Positions 58,386-64,000 of a DNA stretch of 64,000 nucleotides are shown piece after piece (positions within the stretch are counted from its first letter, which is position 1; the number at the start of each line of letters is the position of its first letter). The stretch is from Roseburia hominis (GTDB taxonomy: Bacteria; Bacillota; Clostridia; Lachnospirales; Lachnospiraceae), in the NCBI GenBank assembly GCA_021771815.1, contig JAETOE010000012.1, forward strand, positions 23,839 to 87,838, written 5' to 3'. The position numbers and the translations under genes are program-made. The notes under the pieces were generated by a model. It saw only the letters and a program-made list of their open reading frames with translations, was not told the origin of the DNA and did no database searches.

Positions 58386-58880
58386 TTAGATGTTACCCTG
58401 CTGCACGTATGACTTGATTTTGTTGTCCCGCTGACGCCACTTCTTTATCAAACCGATTTCTCGGTCGATAGCTTTTACATACCTGCCATAAACATTCAGG
58501 TCCACCTCAAAGGTCTCCACAACACGCTGCAGTTCTTTGATGATCTGTTCGCAGTTCACGATAGCAGAAGACTGGTAGTCCCTCCGCGTTTCATATTCCC
58601 TCATGGTAGTCGGATAGATGCTGTTTGCCGCTCTGACATTATTGGTCATAAGCGTTGCCAGATGATCTATTTCCTTCTTATGGGTCAACATCAGATAACG
58701 GTATTTCTCGAAATCCTCCGTATCATCCTTTCCATAAGCATAACGGAGCTGGACGAAATGCTCCAGGTCTTTCACCCCAAAGTTTCTCTGCATGAACTCC
58801 CGCAGCATGTTGTGTAATTCCGTTGAGTACGTAATGGGCTCGAACTTTGACTCTGTCCGGTCACTTACCAGAACGCTCAT
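58386..58880 (-). CDS. avd: DGR accessory variability determinant (Avd-like)
   Basis: 164 residues, almost all helix: LHNMLREFMQRNFGVKDLEH, RYAYGKDDTEDFEKYRYLML, NVRAANSIYPTTMREYETRR, QIIKELQRVVETFEVDLNVY, AIDREIGLIKKWRQRDNKIK. The basic four-to-five helix bundle, the place between target and TR, and size fit Avd, which binds the RT and the RNA. It is longer than the about 125 residues of phage BPP-1 Avd. ATG at 58880 overlaps the XkdX stop (TGATG); a TTG one codon upstream is less likely. Confidence 0.85.
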   Translation of the reverse strand: MSVLVSDRTESKFEPITYSTELHNMLREFMQRNFGVKDLEHFVQLRYAYGKDDTEDFEKYRYLMLTHKKEIDHLATLMTNNVRAANSIYPTTMREYETRRDYQSSAIVNCEQIIKELQRVVETFEVDLNVYGRYVKAIDREIGLIKKWRQRDNKIKSYVQQGNI

Positions 58881-59020
58881 CAATAATCCTTACCGGTGAT
58901 CTCCCGGAATTCCTCCTCAGTGATCCAGCCCATCTTTACGGCGTTACGGACGCGGACTTCATTCCACACCTTCATGTCGTGATAACGTTTTACTTTCTGG
59001 TAATTCTTGCTATGTTCCAT
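58880..59020 (-). CDS. xkdX: XkdX-family phage protein
   Basis: 46 residues: MEHSKNYQKVKRYHDMKVWN, then VRNAVKMGWITEEEFREITG. The family signature is a Lys/Tyr-rich start and W/I-T-x-E-E-F/Y-x-E-I-T-G. GAAAGGAGA precedes the start. XkdX proteins sit near the end of phage tail operons; the role is unknown. Here the gene is wedged between the DGR target gene and avd, so the retroelement has been inserted into, or grown around, the tail operon. Confidence 0.85.
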   Translation of the reverse strand: MEHSKNYQKVKRYHDMKVWNEVRVRNAVKMGWITEEEFREITGKDY

Positions 59021-59035
59021 GGTGAGTCTCCTTTC

Positions 59036-59344
59036 CTAGATTTCAATCCCGGCCATCATTGCGACGTACTCGATATCGGACTGTATTTTGATTTTTTCCA
59101 ATTCCGCCGCAGAGAGATCCCGCAGGACAAACCAGTAATCCTCTCCAACGGGAGTGATCTGAACCAGCTCCATGTTCTCATGAATTTCTTCATTCTCTCC
59201 ATCGCTGATGATTATGGGCGAACAGTTCCCTTCAAAAATCAGCGCATCGATGGAATCTCTGGAAATAAAGTTGTTCCCATTGATTCTAAGATTTTTGATC
59301 TCCGTTCCATCCGCAAGGGTAATTACATAGATTTTTTCATCCAT
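59036..59344 (-). CDS. Conserved phage protein in tail operon
   Basis: 102 residues: MDEKIYVITLADGTEIKNLR, INGNNFISRDSIDALIFEGN, CSPIIISDGENEEIHENMEL, then EDYWFVLRDLSAAELEKIKI. Beta-rich start and helical end. GAAAGGAAC precedes 59344; a start at 59371 is unlikely. It is common next to XkdX genes in clostridial phages, with no known function. 82 bp without a gene separate it from the target gene stop. Confidence 0.68.
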   Translation of the reverse strand: MDEKIYVITLADGTEIKNLRINGNNFISRDSIDALIFEGNCSPIIISDGENEEIHENMELVQITPVGEDYWFVLRDLSAAELEKIKIQSDIEYVAMMAGIEI

Positions 59345-59403
59345 TCCTATTGTTCCTTTCTTTTTTACCATCTTTTTCAGTTACCTGGATACGGTTTTCA
59401 CAA

Positions 59404-59418
59404 GGGGCACAAGGCCCC
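59404..59418 (-). other. Hairpin downstream of the DGR variable repeat
   Basis: GGGGC-ACAAG-GCCCC on the plus strand is a 5-bp G+C stem with 5-base loop; flanking bases AAGG extend it imperfectly. It lies 8 bp past the target stop codon and 29 bp past the VR. DGR target genes often carry a hairpin or cruciform at this place that promotes mutagenic homing. It could also end transcription weakly. Confidence 0.6.
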
Positions 59419-59426
59419 CGGATTAC

Positions 59427-60407
59427 CTAACCAACCACACCGAAGACCGGACGAACCCCAAGAGAGCCCGACGCGTCGGCGGAGATCGTACCGCCAAGGA
59501 GGTTCACACGAGCGAAACCCGTCCCAGAAACGACGTCTCTCAGCCACTGATTCTGCCTGTGGGGATTTATGAATCTCGGATAAATCCGCATCAAAGCCAA
59601 CTGTGTCTTATTGATTGTATAACGATACGGAACAGTTGTACCGTTTCCGGCCGGGGTATGCACATAAGCCCCATACATCATGATCTCGTTGGGTAATTCC
59701 ACCTTAGAATCGTACCAGGCTCCCGCAGAAGGGTATCCGTTGCTTACGGCATTCACCAGAAGTTCTCTGTGGTTCAGAATATTTGCAGCACCAAAGGCCG
59801 CATTCACCAGGGTTTTTGCATTCTCCAGATTTGTTGTATACATCTTAGAGCCGACATAGCCTCCGGTGGTAATATTCGTCTCGTTCATCTGGGCGTTGTA
59901 TAATACGGCATCCGGCATGATCACCAGATGAGGTGTCGTGCAGGAAGTATCACCGCAGTTCAGCCAGTAATTGATGTCAACAATTCTCCATATGTTATCA
60001 CCGACAGTCCAGTAATCACCGACAAAGAATCCCTTGAATGTTCCGGCCTTGATCTCGGCTTTCTGCGCCGCAGTCAGAGCAGGCCCCAGGTTTTTTCCCC
60101 TGAAAATATTTCTCCGCATTTCAACGGTTGCAAATTCATCAAGAACCGCAAATAACACGTCGTTGGACGCAATCGCCTTATTTCCGGTCGCCGTCCCGAC
60201 AAGAATCTTATCGTTAGCTGATAATGCATTGATCTGAGGCAGTTCGGAAAGATTGACTCCGGACATAAACTGCTCCGAATCAAGCAGGCCGATCAGTGCC
60301 TTTGCCAGATCCCCAGCCAGGATTCCCTTTGTGCCGCTTTCCCCGTCAAGCAGAAAAACATTGTCGGTTGAAAGTTTCTGCACTTTCTCATAATCTACGA
60401 TTTTCAT
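59427..60407 (-). CDS. DGR-diversified tail protein with C-type-lectin-like end
   Basis: 326 residues. The N-terminal part (MKIVDYEKVQKLSTDNVFLLDG) has tail-fibre or appendage style. The C-terminal part from about 130 (WTVGDNIWRIVDINYWLNCG, YTINKTQLALMRIYPRFINP, QNQWLRDVVSG, GSLGVRPVFGV) resembles the lectin-fold domains diversified by Firmicutes DGRs, with WLRD and GVRP as anchors. The variable positions are G297, R300, L303, L304, G306, I308, S309, D311; N302 is unchanged. CTCCTCC on the plus strand gives AGGAGG 6 bases before 60407; the upstream ATG at 60431 only overlaps the previous gene. It probably binds host surface ligands. Confidence 0.92.
   Translation of the reverse strand: MKIVDYEKVQKLSTDNVFLLDGESGTKGILAGDLAKALIGLLDSEQFMSGVNLSELPQINALSANDKILVGTATGNKAIASNDVLFAVLDEFATVEMRRNIFRGKNLGPALTAAQKAEIKAGTFKGFFVGDYWTVGDNIWRIVDINYWLNCGDTSCTTPHLVIMPDAVLYNAQMNETNITTGGYVGSKMYTTNLENAKTLVNAAFGAANILNHRELLVNAVSNGYPSAGAWYDSKVELPNEIMMYGAYVHTPAGNGTTVPYRYTINKTQLALMRIYPRFINPHRQNQWLRDVVSGTGFARVNLLGGTISADASGSLGVRPVFGVVG
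59447..59535 (-). repeat. DGR variable repeat (VR)
   Basis: The VR covers the last variable part of the target gene, from GTC-GTT-TCT to GTT-CGT-CCG. Relative to the TR, sense codons change AAT to GGT, AAT to CGT, AAC to CTC, AAT to CTT, AAT to GGT, AAC to ATC, TAC to TCC and AAC to GAC. One AAC and both ACG codons are unchanged. The last 29 bp (59447-59475) have no sense adenine and are the candidate initiation of mutagenic homing (IMH). Confidence 0.96.
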
Positions 60408-60427
60408 ATCGCTCCTCCTCGTTAAAA

Positions 60428-61558
60428 TCATTTGGTTACAAATATAACTCTGGCATCAATCGGATTTCCGCTGCTGTCCAGAATAAGTTCACTTGAATGG
60501 GTGCGGCCGGTCACTGCGTCAATATCGCTGTCAAGAACGTCTTTATTTGAAGAATCCTGTACAGCGCCATATGTTCTGTATCCGCTGTCATAAAGCTGGT
60601 GGTATACCGCATACTCCGTTGAAAGGACTTCGGAGAATACTTCCAAAACCTTCGTTCTATTTTGAAGCTCCAGAATCTCCTTCGCCATATTAGCGGCAAC
60701 GTCACTTGAAAGCATTGCCTGCAGGTTCTGAAACCAGCTTACAAAATCTGTCTGGCTCTGATCCCTCCAATCCGCCATTTCAGCAGTATATCCGTTGGTA
60801 TACCCATAAAACCACTGTTCCCATTGCTGCTTCCAGAAAACATTCGTGCGCTCCATATCTATCGTTTGGGACTGAAACCAATCCGTCCATTGTTTTTCCC
60901 ATGCAAGATATGCCTCCTGGATCTCCGTTGTCTGCGCCAAAAACCAAGTTGCCCACTGTTCTTTCCAGAAAATATTGGTATGTTCCATGTCGGCCACTTG
61001 TCTGGCGTAATATTCCTCCCACTGATCGCCCCACTGCGCAATGAGGTCGTCAATGCTGATGGTGTCAATAATTCCAGTGACAAATGGTGTCGCCGAAGTA
61101 CCCACCATATTCGTGATATTGGACTGCCGGATTTCTGTAACGCCGGACCCAACATATATGTACGCCAGCGGATACTGGTGAACTGCACTCGTATTGACCA
61201 TTAGAGGTCTTGCAGGATTAGTAGCCGGCGTTCCTTTTATCACTTTGATTGTATTTTCGCGGACGCTTTCCTCCGCATTTACTTCCAAAATAATGGCGTC
61301 AATTCTGTTAAGGATTATCTCCGATAACGGAACCTCAATCGGGAGCAAGGAGTCGTTCAGAGTCCATGTATGATTGAACCAGGCCCGTCCCACCCCAACT
61401 GTAACCATCATTCCGGAATTTGACTTTACGACCATGTGATCGCCGATTGACATATAAATGCCATCGCTGATAATTCCATCAAAAATACTTGATATCTGTA
61501 TCGAATTGTATCGGCGGTCATGGTTCTTCGCATTGTAAAATCCATACGTTACACTCAT
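60428..61558 (-). CDS. Phage tail/baseplate upper protein with W-rich repeats
   Basis: 376 residues. The N-terminal half MSVTYGFYNAKNHDRRYNSI, FDGIISDGIYMSIGDHMVVK matches upper baseplate or fibre-anchor proteins of Firmicutes siphoviruses. Residues 188-252 (DNA 60803-60997) hold three imperfect repeats of about 22 residues (TNIFWKEQWATWFLAQT, AYLAWEKQWTDWFQSQT, TNVFWKQQWEQWFYGYT). A C-terminal coiled coil and a domain with DSSGNPIDARVIFVTK follow. The diversified protein gene follows after 20 bp, so this protein may hold it on the virion. Confidence 0.75.
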   Translation of the reverse strand: MSVTYGFYNAKNHDRRYNSIQISSIFDGIISDGIYMSIGDHMVVKSNSGMMVTVGVGRAWFNHTWTLNDSLLPIEVPLSEIILNRIDAIILEVNAEESVRENTIKVIKGTPATNPARPLMVNTSAVHQYPLAYIYVGSGVTEIRQSNITNMVGTSATPFVTGIIDTISIDDLIAQWGDQWEEYYARQVADMEHTNIFWKEQWATWFLAQTTEIQEAYLAWEKQWTDWFQSQTIDMERTNVFWKQQWEQWFYGYTNGYTAEMADWRDQSQTDFVSWFQNLQAMLSSDVAANMAKEILELQNRTKVLEVFSEVLSTEYAVYHQLYDSGYRTYGAVQDSSNKDVLDSDIDAVTGRTHSSELILDSSGNPIDARVIFVTK

Positions 61559-61570
61559 CTGCAGAACCTC

Positions 61571-62629
61571 CTATTCCACTACGCTGAAAGTCGGGTATGT
61601 TTCATAACCTGTCGTGTCCTGTGCCCTGACGATTTCAATCACCCGAACTTTTGATTCTATTCCATACTCGTTTACAATCTGAACGATATCCCCTTTATAA
61701 AAATCCTTTCCATAAACAAACGTCTGCGTAGACTCCACCTGCCCCTCGAACGACTTGGTAAGCTGATACTCAGAAAGTTTTTCTTTTCCTCTTTGGTCCA
61801 ACTGGGCATTGTATTCTCCATCTGACAATTTTCCGTCCTGTGTTTCAGACTGTATATCTCTGGCGTCCGTATAAATCTCTCTCCGGTTTAAGTCTTTCCC
61901 AGTTCCAACAATCCGTGTGCACCTTGTTGAACCTGCATCTTCCCCTGCTACCAAAGTCACATTTTTCAACGTTTTCTTTGACTCCAGATAATTGCTGTTA
62001 ATGATATTTTCAAACTTAGGAGAAAATACAACATAAGGATTGACTGATTGATCATAAGAACGGTCCGCTCCGGAATAAAGACTAAATACAAACTGATTCT
62101 GCTCATTGAGTATGATCTGAAATCCAAGATTATAGGCTTTGCAAATGGTTTCTATGGTTTCGTACAGATTGTCCCCGGTATACTGAGCCCGTATCGTCAG
62201 ACCCGTTATATATGGATCTTTTGATTCCTGGAATACAAACCCTGCAATCTTCCGATCTGCAATAACCGGAGAAATAACATTTTCGGTAATCAGCTTTTTA
62301 ATCCCATTTTGAAGATTTCCGTTAAGCACTGTTTGCTGCCAGACAATGCGCCGGTCCAGAATAGATTCCAGGGAACGTCCAGATATTGTCAAATGTCCTC
62401 CGGTCTCCACTTCCGTCCCGATCTGAACTTCCTCCACAATCATCACCTGATCTGAATCCTTCAGCCAGGCATAATAGTCCTGCTTCACTGTTTTCATAAG
62501 TTCAGCATTTGCTGGTGTATAAATCTCAAAGTCTCCAAAACCATGATACCTCTCAGTCCAGATCAGAGACTCGAAAGCATCGATTAGACAGACCTGCTGA
62601 AACTTTTCGTCCATAATCAATACTTCCAT
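61571..62629 (-). CDS. Siphovirus Gp37-like tail protein (ReqiPepy6 Gp37-like family)
   Basis: 352 residues: LIDAFESLIWTERYHGFGDF, IYTPANAELMKTVKQDYYAW, LTISGRSLESILDRRIVW, and a C-terminal half with FEGQVESTQTFVYGKDFYKG. This is the pattern of the Gp37-like tail-associated protein that follows the distal tail protein in many Firmicutes phages and forms part of the tail tip. AAGGAG 8 bases before 62629 decides the start. Confidence 0.88.
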   Translation of the reverse strand: MEVLIMDEKFQQVCLIDAFESLIWTERYHGFGDFEIYTPANAELMKTVKQDYYAWLKDSDQVMIVEEVQIGTEVETGGHLTISGRSLESILDRRIVWQQTVLNGNLQNGIKKLITENVISPVIADRKIAGFVFQESKDPYITGLTIRAQYTGDNLYETIETICKAYNLGFQIILNEQNQFVFSLYSGADRSYDQSVNPYVVFSPKFENIINSNYLESKKTLKNVTLVAGEDAGSTRCTRIVGTGKDLNRREIYTDARDIQSETQDGKLSDGEYNAQLDQRGKEKLSEYQLTKSFEGQVESTQTFVYGKDFYKGDIVQIVNEYGIESKVRVIEIVRAQDTTGYETYPTFSVVE

Positions 62630-62632
62630 AAT

Positions 62633-63550
62633 CTATACTCCTTCATATATGATTCTGTTTTCAATCTTAAACTGCAGGTTTTCTGAACCGTATTCCGCCA
62701 CATAGGCAAAAATATTATCGCCTTTTGACAGCTGGAACCAGTCCGAACCTTTGTCCAGGCAGTTGAGGATATTGGTATAACGGCCTGTTCTAAGCAGCCG
62801 GATTGATTTCTCTCCCCGGACGGTTGTGATGATGATGTCATCACCGGATATGATTCCTGAACCAGTAAGAGCTTCCAGCTTATCCGTATCGATCCGCATT
62901 ACTTCCCTGGTCCCGGTATTGTAAATTGTAATGTTCCTTGCTTCTCCAATAGCGTGGATTGTGATAGTTACTCCGATCTCCGCATCCCCGTCATAATAGA
63001 CTGAACGCTCCGTCTGATTTTCTATAGAGCCGAATTCAATCAAGTCCTCATCAAGGGAATTATTATCAAACTCAAACTCAAAAAGGGGTTCCACGCCATA
63101 GAAAATAGTTACGTTATTTCCATTTTCCCCGGCCGAATAAAAATACGGGTCCGGGCATACGATAGAGATCTGACTGGACTCCTGCTCGCTGAAAATATTT
63201 GGCTCGTTGGATTCAACATACCCCTTTGTCCTGACAATCCGATTATCCGTCTCTACAAGGAAATCGAGGAACTTCTTAATCGGAAAATACTTGTAGGTTG
63301 TCTGTCTTGCGTCTTCAATCCTTGGAGCTTCGGTAAAATATAACTGCATAACGATATTTCGCTCTTCAAGCCTTGCCGAGTTATACAGCGAGCCGTCATT
63401 TGTCGCCAGATTCGTAGTATTGACATCGGCCTTAGCGGGACCAAGACCTTCTATGCTTTTGATGAGCAAACCATGTTCGGGGTCATCATCGGCAAGGTTA
63501 ATCTTGATCCATTCGCCAAGGTAATTTGTTACTGTTACTGATTTGATCAT
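62633..63550 (-). CDS. Phage distal tail protein (Dit-like)
   Basis: 305 residues: MIKSVTVTNYLGEWIKINLA, LIKSIEGLGPAKADVNTTNL, RNIVMQLYFTEAPRIEDARQ, YFPIKKFLDFLVETDNRIV, then PDPYFYSA and a galectin-like C-terminal half. It is the Dit/tail component N-terminal family that caps the tail tube. Stop-start overlap ATGA with the tape-measure gene upstream and 3 bp before the Gp37-like gene. Confidence 0.9.
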   Translation of the reverse strand: MIKSVTVTNYLGEWIKINLADDDPEHGLLIKSIEGLGPAKADVNTTNLATNDGSLYNSARLEERNIVMQLYFTEAPRIEDARQTTYKYFPIKKFLDFLVETDNRIVRTKGYVESNEPNIFSEQESSQISIVCPDPYFYSAGENGNNVTIFYGVEPLFEFEFDNNSLDEDLIEFGSIENQTERSVYYDGDAEIGVTITIHAIGEARNITIYNTGTREVMRIDTDKLEALTGSGIISGDDIIITTVRGEKSIRLLRTGRYTNILNCLDKGSDWFQLSKGDNIFAYVAEYGSENLQFKIENRIIYEGV

Positions 63551-64000
63551 GTGCTACTCACCGCTCCCTTCATCGCCGCAAACTGGTTCTTAGTCTGCCG
63601 GTAGATATCTTTCCGGGACAGAGCTTTCGGCGAGTAGTTATTCTGCACGAAACTGTATGTATTCGATGCAGGCTGTTGATAGTTTCCTGAAGCATTATCA
63701 GCGGCAACAGAACTAATTTTATTGTCCCTTGCGGCCGACAGAGCTTTATTATAGGAAGCCGACATATTCAACCCCTTTGTGAACAGGGAATTGATTTCGC
63801 TGACTCCATTTTGAACATTTGTCATATCCAGAACCGGCCTGATAGTCGGCTCCGTGTCCATCTCTCTGTTTACGATATCCGAAATATTGTCACACGTCGA
63901 ATTATAGTTCCCACCTACGGCAGTATTACCGCAGATTGAATTCGGCATCTCCTTCATATTGTCTATCTTAACGTGCTGTGTTTTACGGCACGTTTTTATC
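63547..64000 (-). CDS. C-terminal end of phage tape measure protein (5' part outside window)
   Basis: The frame stays open to the right edge, with about 150 codons visible and no start. It ends ALSAARDNKISSVAADNASG, NTYSFVQNNYSPKALSRKDI, YRQTKNQFAAMKGAV, the usual C-terminus of tape measure proteins before Dit. An ATG at 63957 is only an internal codon, since the same frame continues upstream (IKTCRKTQHVKIDN). The prophage therefore extends beyond the window. Confidence 0.8.
   Translation of the reverse strand, partial: IKTCRKTQHVKIDNMKEMPNSICGNTAVGGNYNSTCDNISDIVNREMDTEPTIRPVLDMTNVQNGVSEINSLFTKGLNMSASYNKALSAARDNKISSVAADNASGNYQQPASNTYSFVQNNYSPKALSRKDIYRQTKNQFAAMKGAVSST

Overview
The window looks like the chromosome of a spore-forming, pectin-using Clostridia bacterium, most likely Lachnospiraceae. 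The case rests on a small acid-soluble spore protein, YtvI, RemA, NiaR and RqcH, AGGAGG-type ribosome binding sites, the housekeeping order yicC-remA-gmk-rpoZ-rimO-pgsA-cinA-rsmD-coaD, and a complete hexuronate/pectin utilisation block. Assignments come from reading the translations; no database search was run.

Layout. (1) 1-10.4 kb, minus strand: a housekeeping operon ending in coaD and a coiled-coil V-ATPase-H-like protein, preceded by two large membrane proteins of the surface-polysaccharide type. (2) 10.5-21.3 kb: small regulators, the NAD biosynthesis operon nadB-nadC-niaR, an unusual HTH protein with an FlhA-C-like domain, pepF and rqcH. (3) 19.8-24.7 kb: a two-component system divergent from a three-gene lantibiotic-immunity-type ABC transporter. 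(4) 24.7-37.1 kb: a lipoprotein peptidase, ytvI, a GH105 hydrolase, VanZ, a spore protein, recG, a YloV/YloU pair, rpmB, and a LytTR-DUF3021 pair with a hydrolase. (5) 37.3-53.2 kb: pectin and hexuronate catabolism. GH28 polygalacturonase and GH105-type enzymes release oligomers, a solute-binding protein and two permeases import them, and UxaC, UxaB, UxaA, KduI and KduD convert the uronates towards 2-keto-3-deoxygluconate. A LacI-type regulator sits in the middle. KDG kinase and aldolase are not in the window. (6) 53.2-54.8 kb: an A+T-richer stretch with a small membrane protein and an acetyltransferase. (7) 54.8 kb to the right edge, minus strand: the tail and holin part of a siphovirus-type prophage that continues beyond the window.

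The main discovery is a complete diversity-generating retroelement (DGR) in the prophage tail module: a target protein with a C-type-lectin-like end, an XkdX-like protein, an Avd-like accessory protein, a template repeat (TR) and a reverse transcriptase, all in cis. Over the 89-bp TR/variable repeat (VR) alignment there are 13 differences, and all 13 fall on template adenines (19 available). None fall on the other 70 positions.

Other signals worth attention: a roughly 78-bp multi-hairpin repeat found in four full or near-full copies and one remnant, each directly before a start codon so that its end supplies the Shine-Dalgarno sequence and both ends carry GGAGGA; two short tandem-repeat arrays that begin in the last codons of a gene and copy its stop codon; palindromes of the type TGTAAGCGCTTACA at three pectin/uronate promoters; and an 11-bp direct repeat in front of the ABC transporter that fits an OmpR-family operator.
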